A stretch of 45,070 bases of DNA, taken from contig CAYYPG010000007.1 in NCBI GenBank assembly GCA_964473505.1, positions 1 to 45,070 on the forward strand. Direction: 5' to 3'. The position numbers and the translations under genes were made by a program. The notes beneath the pieces are model-generated. The model was given only the letters and a program-made list of their open reading frames with translations, was not told the origin of the DNA and did not search any database. The DNA is from JAOABV01 sp964473505. Its GTDB lineage: Bacteria; Hydrothermota; Tepidihabitantia; Tepidihabitantales; CAIPLT01. Shown piece by piece: positions 17,006 through 25,350 of this stretch. How positions within the stretch are numbered: position 1 is the stretch's first letter; each line of letters starts with the position of its first letter.

Positions 17006-17461
17006 TTAGTCTTTAGAAATCAAGTTAATTGGTTCAAACTTTCCACCCACGGCTTGAAGTTTTTTCAAAGCCGAATCAGAAATTGCATGGGCTTGAATTA
17101 TTATCGGTGTACTAACTTCACCTTTACCAAGAATTTTTACGGGTAAATCTTTTTTCACTAAGCCAACCTTTCTTAGAATTTTCGGAGTAATAGTACCGGA
17201 GAGATTTTTTTTTGTAATATCCAGAAGATTGACGATTGCGAATTCCTGTTTAAATGGATGCTTAAAACCGCGTTTAGGAATTTTGCGATAAAGAGGCATC
17301 TGGCCACCTTCAAAGCGGGCATCGTACTCTTTACCTTTTCTTTGGCCTGAACCTTTATGACCACGAGTTGAGGTCTTCCCGTGTCCGGAACTTGGTCCAC
17401 AACCGACCCTTTTGGGTTGTTTTTTTGCGCCCTTAGGTGGATGTAAATCTTTAATCAACAT
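17006..17461 (-). CDS. rplO: 50S ribosomal protein L15
   Basis: This is large-subunit protein L15 (about 151 residues). The basic glycine-rich N-terminus (KRVGCGPSSGHGKTSTRGHKGSGQRKG) and FEGGQMPLYRKIPKRGF are diagnostic. The C-terminal globular part ends in AVGGKFEPIN. ATG 17461 is chosen over the in-frame TTG six bases upstream because AAAGGT lies at proper distance. The start overlaps the end of rpmD by 11 bases, implying coupled translation. Confidence 0.97.
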   Translation of the reverse strand: MLIKDLHPPKGAKKQPKRVGCGPSSGHGKTSTRGHKGSGQRKGKEYDARFEGGQMPLYRKIPKRGFKHPFKQEFAIVNLLDITKKNLSGTITPKILRKVGLVKKDLPVKILGKGEVSTPIIIQAHAISDSALKKLQAVGGKFEPINLISKD

Positions 17462-17633
17462 ATTCAACCTTTACTAAATGTTTTATTTTTTCAATCATTC
17501 CTCGAATCACCAGTGTGTCGTTGTGAATACGACAACTGTTAACTCTTTTCAACCCTAACGCCCAAGCATTCTTTTTATGCACAGGCTTGGTATCAATTAA
17601 ACTTCTAATTAATGTTACCTTAAGTTTTTTCAT
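17451..17633 (-). CDS. rpmD: 50S ribosomal protein L30
   Basis: This small L30 protein (60 residues) starts KKLKVTLIRSLIDTKPVHKK, has the conserved ALGLKRVNS and ends in HLVKVEYVD. This is the bacterial short form. It sits between rpsE and rplO in conventional order, with a 76-bp gap to rpsE that holds no gene. Confidence 0.96.
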   Translation of the reverse strand: MKKLKVTLIRSLIDTKPVHKKNAWALGLKRVNSCRIHNDTLVIRGMIEKIKHLVKVEYVD

Positions 17634-17709
17634 TAGATGTCTGATTCAATATAAAATTAAAAGACAATTAGGGACATTTATTTATATAGAAACTTCGTTT
17701 GATGAAAAA

Positions 17710-18279
17710 TCAGTCATCGTTGGTGAATTTTTTGAGTATATGTGCTAAGGCTTTATTACGAACACGGGCAATTTCTTCTGGAGTTCGGAGTTTCATTAAA
17801 GCCTGTAATGTTGCCATCGCAAGATTATACGGCGTATTGGAACCTAAGGATTTAGTGTAAATATCTCTTATGCCTAATGCTTCGACAACTGCGCGGACCT
17901 GGGGACAAGCAATCAAACCTGTACCTTCAGGAGCAGGTTTTAATAACACCTTACTTGCTCGATATTTGCCTTCTACCTGATAAGGAATTGTGTTGCCAAT
18001 AACTGCTATTGAGACCATATTCTTTTTGGCGCGCGTTGCAGCTTTGCGAACGGCTAATGCCACTTCAGCCGATTTACCATGACCAATACCAACTTTACTT
18101 TTACCATCACCGACAACCACACCAGCTGCAATACGCATTCGTTTACCGCCTTTAATGACTTTGGCAATGCGTTTAATAAAAATTACTCGTTCAATAAATT
18201 CTGGAGCAATTTCAGTCTCTTCGACATCAACAATAATCTTCGAGTCTCGACTTCGAGAAGTTTCAGGAATGTTAATCAT
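17710..18279 (-). CDS. rpsE: 30S ribosomal protein S5
   Basis: This small-subunit protein (189 residues) helps with decoding accuracy. Diagnostic segments are FIERVIFIKRIAKVIKGGKR, VVVGDGKSKVGIGHGKSAEV, LKPAPEGTGLIACPQVRAV and GIRDIYTKSLGSNTPYN. An N-terminal extension of about 25 acidic residues precedes the core. It starts 4 bp after rplR. Confidence 0.98.
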   Translation of the reverse strand: MINIPETSRSRDSKIIVDVEETEIAPEFIERVIFIKRIAKVIKGGKRMRIAAGVVVGDGKSKVGIGHGKSAEVALAVRKAATRAKKNMVSIAVIGNTIPYQVEGKYRASKVLLKPAPEGTGLIACPQVRAVVEALGIRDIYTKSLGSNTPYNLAMATLQALMKLRTPEEIARVRNKALAHILKKFTNDD

Positions 18280-18283
18280 GGGT

Positions 18284-18646
18284 CTAAAATTTCAAGCCTC
18301 CTTTGCGGGCACCTTCAGCCAAGGCTTTTACTCGTCCATGATATCGATAGCCACCGCGGTCAAAAACAACTTCATTGATGCCCAGTGCCTTTGCCTTCTG
18401 AGCTAAAAACCAGCCGACTTTTTCCGCAATGGTAATTTTTCGTTTATTTTCCAGATTCAACGCGAGTTCTTTAAATTCTTTGCTAATCGAAGATACAGTA
18501 GTAATAACTCGATTAGCCCAATCGTTTACCAAAATCGCATAAATATGCTTATTGCTTCGTTTAACACAAAGCCGTGGCCGTTTTTCAGTGCCGACAATCT
18601 TTTTTCGAATTCGATAGTGTCTTCTTTTTAATCGGTCTTTAATCAT
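18284..18646 (-). CDS. rplR: 50S ribosomal protein L18
   Basis: This 5S-rRNA-binding protein (120 residues) has the family pattern RLKRRHYRIRKKIVGTEKRPRL, then CVKRSNKHIYAILVND, and ends FDRGGYRYHGRVKALAEGARKGGL. It is the first gene of this unit and is driven by its own promoter at 18657-18685. In most bacteria rplF lies immediately upstream. Here there is only non-coding DNA and a divergent gene, so the ribosomal cluster is broken before rplR. Confidence 0.97.
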   Translation of the reverse strand: MIKDRLKRRHYRIRKKIVGTEKRPRLCVKRSNKHIYAILVNDWANRVITTVSSISKEFKELALNLENKRKITIAEKVGWFLAQKAKALGINEVVFDRGGYRYHGRVKALAEGARKGGLKF

Positions 18647-18656
18647 ATTAAAAAGT

Positions 18657-18685
18657 ATTATACTAAAAATTTAAAGATTTGTCAA
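18657..18685 (-). promoter_or_regulatory. Promoter of the rplR-secY operon
   Basis: On the minus strand TTGACA (18680-18685) and TATAAT (18657-18662) are perfect boxes with a 17-bp spacer, and rplR begins about 10 bases after the -10 box. The transcript would have almost no leader. The 87-bp repeat ends 10 bases upstream of the -35 box. Confidence 0.75.
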
Positions 18686-18695
18686 TCTCTAAATG

Positions 18696-18783
18696 CAATA
18701 TGTCCAACACATACTATACAGTTTATGAAATTTAATTATAATGGTTACGTGAAACAGGTTTTTCAATTAGCAAAAGTTAATTT
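18696..18783 (-). repeat. Full copy of the 87-bp dispersed repeat
   Basis: Read on the minus strand this copy runs from AAATTAACTTTTGCTAATTG through GAAAAACCTGTTTC and TTCATAAACTGTATAG to GTTGGACATATTG. It aligns end to end with the tandem pair at 37702-37874. The dyad TATGT...ACATA lies near the promoter-proximal end. It abuts the rplR promoter. Confidence 0.75.
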
Positions 18784-18940
18784 TAATATTAGCAGATAAT
18801 TTTTTGTGCAAATTTAAACTTGATGGAACAAAGAGAAGATGTAATGCCTGAATAAGTTAAATAAAAGCCAATTACTACATAGCAATATAATCAACAAATT
18901 AACCACAACAACTATAAATTATCTTCTTAATCATCTATCC

Positions 18941-18969
18941 TTGACTATCTTTTATAATTAAAGTATAAT
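18941..18969 (+). promoter_or_regulatory. Putative promoter for the Yip1-TolC-MacAB operon
   Basis: TTGACT (18941-18946) and TATAAT (18964-18969) have a 17-bp spacer, 117 bp before the first gene. The remaining sequence from 18784 to 19070 shows nothing else recognisable. Confidence 0.55.
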
Positions 18970-19085
18970 TAAGTAATTATATTTTTATATGATTAATAAT
19001 AAAAAAAGTTATCGTGGAGATATCTACGCACAGTTGGTTTCTATAGCGTTGAAAGACTAAAATTATTAAGGCAGATGGAGGCAAA

Positions 19086-19742
19086 ATGAATCTTTGGGAT
19101 ATTTATTTATCGCCAAGCAAATTTTTTATCAATCTAAAAACAAAGCCTCAATGGTTAATTCCGTTGATTCTTATTGCGATATCGTCGATAATTGTGGCTT
19201 CAGTAGCCCTTGCTACTTATAGCCCAGAAGAACGGATCGCACAACTTCGAGAGCGAGATTTAACACCCGAGCAATTTGAAAGAGCCCAAAAAGTTATTAG
19301 TGGACCAATGGTCTGGATTTCTGCAATAATCGCAGCAGTAATTTTCACACCAATAATATTACTTATCATCTCGATCATTATAAATTTCTTAATACCATTA
19401 TTAGGAAGTAACAGTAATTTTCTAACTACTTTTTGTTGTGTTACTTCCGCTGCTTTAGTCCGAATTCCTGGAATGGTGGTTAAAGTTATTTTAATGCTTA
19501 TTAAAGGAACTCCTTTTGTTCATACAAGTTTTGTGCTATTTTTTCCAATGCTTTCCCCAAAATCTTTTTGGTTTCGATTGCTTTCACGATTAGATTTCTT
19601 TACAATTTGGGAAATTATCCTGATCGCATTCGGATTACAAATAATTTATGAACTTAAGGGCAAAAGAAGTTATTATCTGATCTTCGGTATCTGGCTATTA
19701 TACATAATTGTTATCTCTTTATTCCCGGGACGGGCAAGATAA
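19086..19742 (+). CDS. Yip1-domain membrane protein
   Basis: This 218-residue inner-membrane protein has five predicted helices (about 24-44, 75-105, 118-140, 175-192 and 197-212). The start (IYLSPSKFFINLKTKPQWLIPL) is the common entry of Yip1-domain proteins in bacteria, which carry an F-x-P-x-W-type segment followed by membrane helices. Function in bacteria is unknown. They often sit beside ABC efflux systems, as here. GGAGG 8 bases before ATG 19086 is a good ribosome site. It is 43 bp before the TolC-like gene and probably heads that operon. Confidence 0.7.
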   Translation: MNLWDIYLSPSKFFINLKTKPQWLIPLILIAISSIIVASVALATYSPEERIAQLRERDLTPEQFERAQKVISGPMVWISAIIAAVIFTPIILLIISIIINFLIPLLGSNSNFLTTFCCVTSAALVRIPGMVVKVILMLIKGTPFVHTSFVLFFPMLSPKSFWFRLLSRLDFFTIWEIILIAFGLQIIYELKGKRSYYLIFGIWLLYIIVISLFPGRAR

Positions 19743-19785
19743 ATTGTCCAACCGACTTTGTGAATATTAGACTTTAGAGCTTTCA

Positions 19786-21090
19786 ATGCGAATTAATAGC
19801 CTTATTTCAGTAGTTTTATCTTTAATGTTTTTTATTTCTTTAGGCATAAGCCAAACCGATACCTTATATCTTTCTTTATCTGAAGCGATTAGTTTGGGCA
19901 AAAAACATAGTCCAATTCGGTTAGAAGCCAACGTTGACCAAAGGAGCGGTTGGTTAAACTTGGCAAGTAACATTTCCAGAATACTACCGACACCTTCAGC
20001 TTCAGTGTCCTACACCGAATCGCAAAATAATAATCGGCTACCGTTTGCAACGAAATCTAAAGTATATTCAGGTTCTGTGGGATTAAATCAAGTGGTTTTT
20101 GATGCCGACGTGTTGAGTGGAGTTTATAAAGGTAAGCTCTATTATGATTATTACCACTTACAAGCAAAGGATAAGATTGGAAATTTAGTTTATAGTATCA
20201 AAGTCAGTTATTTTGCTTTAGCCAAAGCTTACAATGTTTATGAGGTTGCAGTCAGTGCGCTAAAGCGCGCTACGGAAAATTACCGTTTTGCACAAGAAAA
20301 ATATCATTTAGGTCAAATAAGCGAATTAGAACTTCTTCGGAGTGAAATTTATAAAACTCAAGCCGAACTTGATTTATTAACGGCGGAGAAAAATCTAAAA
20401 ATCAGCTTGGAAGAACTAAAAAAGCTTTTAGGTCTTGGTAGTAATGATATAATTAAACCCATATCCAGCCCAAAGGTTCTCGATTTTGAGCTTAACCCCG
20501 AACATATTTTTACCCAAATCCTAAAAGCGAATTTGTCTTTGAAATCAAATAAAAAATATAAATCGATTAGCCAACTTAACCTTATTCAAGCAATCGCCAA
20601 TTTAATTCCTTCAGTTTATCTATTTACGACCAGTAATTATACGGATTCTTTAAAGCCACAAGCTATTTCCCATTGGAAAGATAAAGATATGATTAGTTTT
20701 GGTGTTCAACTCAATTTTTCTGTTTTTGAAATCAAATCCTATATGTTGAATATTGCTAATGCCCGCAATGAACTTCGGCGAAGCAAAGTTCAGTTAAAAA
20801 AGGCTGAATTACTTTTGGTTAATAATGCGATTAACGCCATTTTTAGTTATCAAGAAGCCAAAAAGCGATTAGAATATGCAGAAAAGAATTTATCTTTAAA
20901 TCAACAATTACTTCGGCTTGCCCAGGAACAATATCGATTAGGAAGTATTAACCAATTGGATTTATTTAATGCGGAAGTTAACTTTAGTAATGCACAGAGT
21001 AGTTATATTAATACCCTTTATGATAATTATATTAGTTATGCTCAGATTGAATACTTGTTGGGTATTATTGTTGACGCGGAAAACCGATGA
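19786..21090 (+). CDS. TolC-family outer-membrane efflux protein
   Basis: This 434-residue protein has a signal peptide (MRINSLISVVLSLMFFISLGISQ). It then shows the repeated TolC halves: LSLSEAISLGKKHSP, long coiled helices with RYAQEKY-type sequence (NYRFAQEKYHLGQISELELL near 165-184) and its second-half equivalent LRLAQEQYRLGSINQLDLFNAEV near 378-400. It should form the trimeric outer-membrane duct for the MacAB-type pump encoded next. Length is typical. Confidence 0.9.
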   Translation: MRINSLISVVLSLMFFISLGISQTDTLYLSLSEAISLGKKHSPIRLEANVDQRSGWLNLASNISRILPTPSASVSYTESQNNNRLPFATKSKVYSGSVGLNQVVFDADVLSGVYKGKLYYDYYHLQAKDKIGNLVYSIKVSYFALAKAYNVYEVAVSALKRATENYRFAQEKYHLGQISELELLRSEIYKTQAELDLLTAEKNLKISLEELKKLLGLGSNDIIKPISSPKVLDFELNPEHIFTQILKANLSLKSNKKYKSISQLNLIQAIANLIPSVYLFTTSNYTDSLKPQAISHWKDKDMISFGVQLNFSVFEIKSYMLNIANARNELRRSKVQLKKAELLLVNNAINAIFSYQEAKKRLEYAEKNLSLNQQLLRLAQEQYRLGSINQLDLFNAEVNFSNAQSSYINTLYDNYISYAQIEYLLGIIVDAENR

Positions 21091-21126
21091 CCTTAAATTT
21101 AAGATATTATTATAGAAGGATACCGT

Positions 21127-21222
21127 ATGATTATAATTGGTTTAATGTTCTTGGAGATATCAATAATCAATTACGCTCAAACGGAACAACTATCGGATAT
21201 TATTATTAAATTACTAACATAG
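21127..21222 (+). CDS. Tiny hypothetical ORF between tolC and macA
   Basis: A 31-codon frame (MIIIGLMFLEISIINYAQTE...) follows AGAAGGA at a proper distance. The start looks like a signal peptide cut short at a tag-like tail. It may be a remnant of a secreted protein gene or chance. The rest of the 274-bp gap holds nothing else except a ribosome site for macA. Confidence 0.25.
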   Translation: MIIIGLMFLEISIINYAQTEQLSDIIIKLLT

Positions 21223-21364
21223 AAAATCATTTAAGAGTTGCTTTTACGATTTATGTTTAAATAAATGATAAAAACAACCCATTGGGCCATATTTTAATGT
21301 GATTAATGGAAATCAAAGAAATCTATCCACCTTTTTGATGTTGGATAAAGGAGTAAACTAATCT

Positions 21365-22453
21365 ATGAAGCATAAAACCCGCATTATTATTGGGCTCAGC
21401 ATTATTCTAATATTAATATTGATTGTCGTTTTAAACCTTTTATTTCAGGATCAAGGAATTTTAGTCGAGTCGACAATAGTTGGCGTTGGTTCGATCGTCG
21501 CGAAAGTTAGCGGTGACGGTCAACTTAAGGCAAAATCTCAAGTCAACATTCAATCTCAAATTATGGGCACGGTTGAGAAATTATATGTTAAAGAGGGAGA
21601 TGTTGTTCATAAAGGTCAATTAGTCTGTTTATTGGACCAAACCAGCACTAAAGCTGAATTAATATCGGCTCAAGCCCAATTTGAACAAAGGCGACAATCT
21701 TTCATCCGAAGCGAAAGTTTGTATGCTTTACAACTAATTGCACCTCAAGAGTACGAGCAAACTAAAGCCCAATATCAAATTGCTCAAGCACAATTAATGC
21801 AAATCCAAGACCGTTTTAATAAAACAATGATTACTGCACCGATTTCCGGAATAGTGACGCAACTTAGTATTCGAGAGGGCGAAACCGTTATTGTTGGCAC
21901 GATGAATAATCTAGGTACAGTAATGATGGTTATTGCTGATTTAACCCAAATGCTTGGTGTCATCACAATTGATGAAACCGAGGTCCCGTTTGTGAAACCG
22001 AATGCTAAAGCGCTGATAAGGATTTCGGCTTTTCCCGATACAGTTTTTGAAGGTATTGTCCAGAAAGTTGGTTATATGCCAAAACAAAATGTCGCAACCA
22101 GTCTTACGGAGCAAAGCACGGACTTTGAGGTTGAGATTGAACTTAACCGGCCGACACCAGATTTAAGACCAGGAATGTCAATCAATGCTGAAATAATTAC
22201 AAATGAAAAGGATAGTATTTTAGTTGTCCCAATTCAAGCGGTCGGCCGTAGAAAAATAAACCAAACCGAAACTCAAACAGTCTTTGTATATGATAAAGGC
22301 ATTGCTCGCTTAACACCAGTAAAAACCGGGATTAATAACGAAACCGAAGTTGAAATTATTGAGGGCTTAAAACCCGGTATGCGTATAATTACCGGTCCGT
22401 ATAAGATACTGTCAAAATTAAAAGACGGCGACAAAGTAAAAAATAAACAGTAG
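21365..22453 (+). CDS. macA: Periplasmic adaptor of an ABC efflux system (MacA/HlyD family)
   Basis: This 362-residue protein has one N-terminal helix (about 6-27) anchoring it in the inner membrane. A lipoyl-type half-motif (SQIMGTVEKLYVKEGDVVHKGQLV near 61-84), a short coiled hairpin (about 93-150) and the second half motif (APISGIVTQLSIREGETV) follow. A beta-barrel domain and a membrane-proximal domain end in GLKPGMRIITGPYKIL. It should link the MacB-type pump to TolC. AAGGAG precedes ATG 21365. The gene order tolC-macA-macB is coherent, and it is separated by 167 bp from the ATPase gene. Confidence 0.88.
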   Translation: MKHKTRIIIGLSIILILILIVVLNLLFQDQGILVESTIVGVGSIVAKVSGDGQLKAKSQVNIQSQIMGTVEKLYVKEGDVVHKGQLVCLLDQTSTKAELISAQAQFEQRRQSFIRSESLYALQLIAPQEYEQTKAQYQIAQAQLMQIQDRFNKTMITAPISGIVTQLSIREGETVIVGTMNNLGTVMMVIADLTQMLGVITIDETEVPFVKPNAKALIRISAFPDTVFEGIVQKVGYMPKQNVATSLTEQSTDFEVEIELNRPTPDLRPGMSINAEIITNEKDSILVVPIQAVGRRKINQTETQTVFVYDKGIARLTPVKTGINNETEVEIIEGLKPGMRIITGPYKILSKLKDGDKVKNKQ

Positions 22454-22620
22454 ATAATTAAATATTAAACCATTAATTAGTGAATAATATGTTTATCAAA
22501 CAATGCATATTAAGAAATTTAAAGACACTCGGTAAATGCTTATGATTCATTTAATATTTATAAAAAGATTTGAGTTCTGAAATGGAAAATTTGGTTTTTA
22601 CATATTAATTTTATTGTGGA

Positions 22621-23301
22621 ATGTTAATTAAAACTGATAATCTTACCAAAATTTATAAATTAGGTGTTGCTCAGGTTTCCGCTTTAGAAGGTGTTAGTGT
22701 TGAAATCGATCGTGGTGAATATGTTGCGATTACTGGACCTTCGGGCTCAGGAAAATCTACTTTTATGCATTTATTGGGTTGTTTAGATACACCAACTTCC
22801 GGCAAATATTTTTTTCAAGAAAAAGATGTAACCAACCTTTCCGATATGGAACTTTCGCGTTTACGCAATAAATCAATCGGTTTTGTATTTCAAACTTTTA
22901 ATCTTTTACCGCGGTTAACTGTGATGCAAAATGTCGAACTGCCTTTAATTTATGCTAATGTTGATACTAAGTTACGAATAAAAAAGACCGTAGCCATGTT
23001 AGAAAAAGTAGGATTAGAACATCGAAAAACTCATCGGCCAAATGAACTTTCTGGTGGAGAAATGCAACGAGTTGCTATTGCGCGGGCATTGATAAATGTT
23101 CCTGAGGTGCTTTTTGCTGATGAACCGACAGGAAATTTGGATTCCCAAACTGGAAAAGAGATTATGACGCTTTTTAATGAACTTGCAAAAGAAGGAAATA
23201 CAATTATATTAGTTACCCATGACCCTAATATTGCCCAGTATGCCCGACGCCAATTAAAAATGTTGGACGGTAGAATTATTGAAGATGTAATAATCAGGTA
23301 G
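22621..23301 (+). CDS. ABC transporter ATPase (MacB/LolD type)
   Basis: This 226-residue ATPase powers the neighbouring permease. Walker A is GPSGSGKST (about 40-48), the Q-loop is VFQTFNLLPRLT, the signature is LSGGEMQRVAIARAL (about 142-156), Walker B is VLFADEPTGNLDS and the H-loop is VTHD. The TFNLLPRLT and LPLIYA segments are typical of the MacB/LolD/FtsE group. It is a stand-alone subunit, not fused to the permease as in E. coli MacB. A TGTGGA precedes ATG 22621 without a strong ribosome site. Confidence 0.94.
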   Translation: MLIKTDNLTKIYKLGVAQVSALEGVSVEIDRGEYVAITGPSGSGKSTFMHLLGCLDTPTSGKYFFQEKDVTNLSDMELSRLRNKSIGFVFQTFNLLPRLTVMQNVELPLIYANVDTKLRIKKTVAMLEKVGLEHRKTHRPNELSGGEMQRVAIARALINVPEVLFADEPTGNLDSQTGKEIMTLFNELAKEGNTIILVTHDPNIAQYARRQLKMLDGRIIEDVIIR

Positions 23302-23375
23302 AGAATATGAAATAGTAGAATATAAAATATTAAAATAGAGAATGCTAGTAGTGAAACTCAAGGCATCAGGATAGA

Positions 23376-24614
23376 ATGAAAGCCAAAGACTTAATTAGTT
23401 CGTCCTTCAGTATCTTAAAAACGCATACTTTGCGTTCTTTTTTAACGATTTTAGGAATTGTGATTGGCGTAATGACAATTATTTCTATCCTTTCTTTGAT
23501 TGAAGGCATGAATAGTTCTGTGGAAAAACAGATTCAGTCCTTAGGTTCTAATACGATTTTTGTTCAGAAGTATCAATGGGGACAAGGCAGAATGGATGTT
23601 CAAGAATTGATACGTCGAAGAGACATTTCGATTGAAGATGCCTGGGCAATAGCGAAATTACCAACAGTGGAAAGAGTTGCTCCGATAAAAAGTTATGAAA
23701 TTGCGTCGCTAAATTATTTAGGTAAAACCGCAAAAAATGTTGAGGTTGTTGGGTCAACACCGGAGTTACAATATACCGCTAATTACACAATTGAAACCGG
23801 ACGATTTATTAATCAAGAAGATTATCTCCGAAGACAAACTGTGTGTGCGATTGGTGGATATGTGGTTGACAATCTTTTTCCCAATGAAGACCCATTAGGT
23901 AAATATCTTAATTTAAGCGGCAAACGGTTTTTAATCATCGGAGTATTGGGACGAAAAGGAAGTTTTTTAGGACAAACCCAAGACAATATTATCATTATAC
24001 CCTTAACCACATTTGAGAAAACATTTCCGAAGCCGACCGGCTTTGGCGCGATTTTTCGAAGTCTTAGTATTCAAGTTTTGCCCAAAAGTGGAAAAGTTTT
24101 AGAACAAGCAATTGACCAAATAAGAGAATTGATGCGACGACGGCGTGGTTTAGGCTATGATAAACCAGATGACTTTGGGATTAATACCCAAGAAAGTCTG
24201 CGTCAAATTTATAAAAACATTACTAATATTGCCTATATTGTGATGATAGGTGTTGCGACAATTTCATTGATTGTAGGCGGTATCGGCATTATGAATATAA
24301 TGTTGGTTGCGGTTAGTGAACGCACAAAAGAAATTGGTTTGCGTAAGGCAGTTGGAGCTAATAACCGCGATATTCTTTATCAATTTCTCTTCGAAGCGGT
24401 TATGTTATCAATTATTGGCGGATTGATTGGAGTGATTTTGGGTCTATGCATTGCCAAAATTGTTTCGGTCGTTTCTCCTTTACCTGCCGCAGCGCCTTTG
24501 TGGACAGTTTTACTCGGCATAGGTTTTTCGGCTGCGGTTGGTATATTCTTTGGCATCTATCCTGCAAATCGAGCCGCACAATTGAATCCGATTGAAGCAT
24601 TAAGATATGAGTAG
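23376..24614 (+). CDS. macB: ABC transporter permease (MacB/FtsX family)
   Basis: This 412-residue protein has one helix near 20-43, a large periplasmic MacB core domain (about 45-270) and an FtsX-type C-terminal domain with three helices. Landmarks are LRSFLTILGIVIGVMTIISI, IVGGIGIMNIMLVAVSERTKEIGLRKAVGA and the ending YPANRAAQLNPIEALRYE, all diagnostic for MacB. It mechanically drives export of a peptide, lipid or antibiotic through MacA and TolC. The substrate is unknown. It is the last gene of the operon and converges with the EIIA gene. Confidence 0.93.
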   Translation: MKAKDLISSSFSILKTHTLRSFLTILGIVIGVMTIISILSLIEGMNSSVEKQIQSLGSNTIFVQKYQWGQGRMDVQELIRRRDISIEDAWAIAKLPTVERVAPIKSYEIASLNYLGKTAKNVEVVGSTPELQYTANYTIETGRFINQEDYLRRQTVCAIGGYVVDNLFPNEDPLGKYLNLSGKRFLIIGVLGRKGSFLGQTQDNIIIIPLTTFEKTFPKPTGFGAIFRSLSIQVLPKSGKVLEQAIDQIRELMRRRRGLGYDKPDDFGINTQESLRQIYKNITNIAYIVMIGVATISLIVGGIGIMNIMLVAVSERTKEIGLRKAVGANNRDILYQFLFEAVMLSIIGGLIGVILGLCIAKIVSVVSPLPAAAPLWTVLLGIGFSAAVGIFFGIYPANRAAQLNPIEALRYE

Positions 24615-24709
24615 GAAGATTGTCTTTACGCAACGTAATGTGACGCTAAACTCTATGGGCGATAAGATGTGGTGCCAAAAGAAACTATTTTTATTTAAAG
24701 ATGAATGTT

Positions 24710-25135
24710 TTATTCTTGGATTAATACCTTGAATTCATTTTTACCAGTTTCTTCTAACAATTGCAATAATTGTTGAAAATTATATTCATTACGATATTGG
24801 CAAAATTTAATTAAAATTGGCAAATTCACCGGACATATCAAACCGATTTGATTTCGGGGTAATTCTGATTTTGGACCCGTCTTTTCTGTTTTCTCGTTTT
24901 TTAGGACTTTACGACTGACAATACCGCAACTGCCGCCGAGCAAATCGGCAAAAATTATAATATCAAACGATTTTAACTTCTCAATTGCCGAAGTAACTTG
25001 TTTCTGCAATTCTTCGCCTGAACAGCCTTGGTTAGAGATAACTTCAAAGTTAGGTACATCGCCGAAAATAGATTTTATAATATCATACAGAGCAAATGGA
25101 AATTTGCCATGTCCAACTAAAATTCCCGCAATCAT
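24710..25135 (-). CDS. PTS EIIA component, mannose/sorbose family
   Basis: This domain protein of about 141 residues has the EIIA(Man) pattern IAGILVGHGKFPFAL with the phosphorylated histidine at His9, then FADLLGGSCGIVSRKV and an alpha/beta Rossmann-like layout. A tail with NQIGLICPVNLPILIKFCQYR follows. ATG 25135 is preferred to the TTG six codons upstream because it begins exactly at the conserved core. It follows hpf-hprK on the same strand, but no HPr, EI or EIIBC gene is in the window. It is likely a phosphorylation-dependent regulator or part of a dispersed phosphotransferase chain. Confidence 0.8.
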   Translation of the reverse strand: MIAGILVGHGKFPFALYDIIKSIFGDVPNFEVISNQGCSGEELQKQVTSAIEKLKSFDIIIFADLLGGSCGIVSRKVLKNEKTEKTGPKSELPRNQIGLICPVNLPILIKFCQYRNEYNFQQLLQLLEETGKNEFKVLIQE

Positions 25136-25153
25136 CTTTGTTTTTCTACGCAA

Positions 25154-25350
25154 AATGTAATGTTAAGAGTTTGTACAGTGATTACCGTGGACTATAAATA
25201 TGAGCTTTTAAGTAAACGAACTTAATACGATAGATAACAAAGGTTATCTGCATCTATATAAAATGTAGTGTTAATAGTTTGGTAATTCCATTAAACGATA
25301 AATATAAGCGAAGTTAGTAATATTTAAACAATTCTAGATAAATTTTTAAA
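25154..25350. repeat. Decayed direct repeats between EIIA and hprK
   Basis: Two similar segments, AAAATGTAATGTTAAGAGTT (about 25143) and AAAATGTAGTGTTAATAGTT (about 25260), each run for about 55 bp. They share later pieces such as AAATAT before decaying. They may be remnants of a dispersed repeat. No gene is seen in this gap. Confidence 0.35.
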
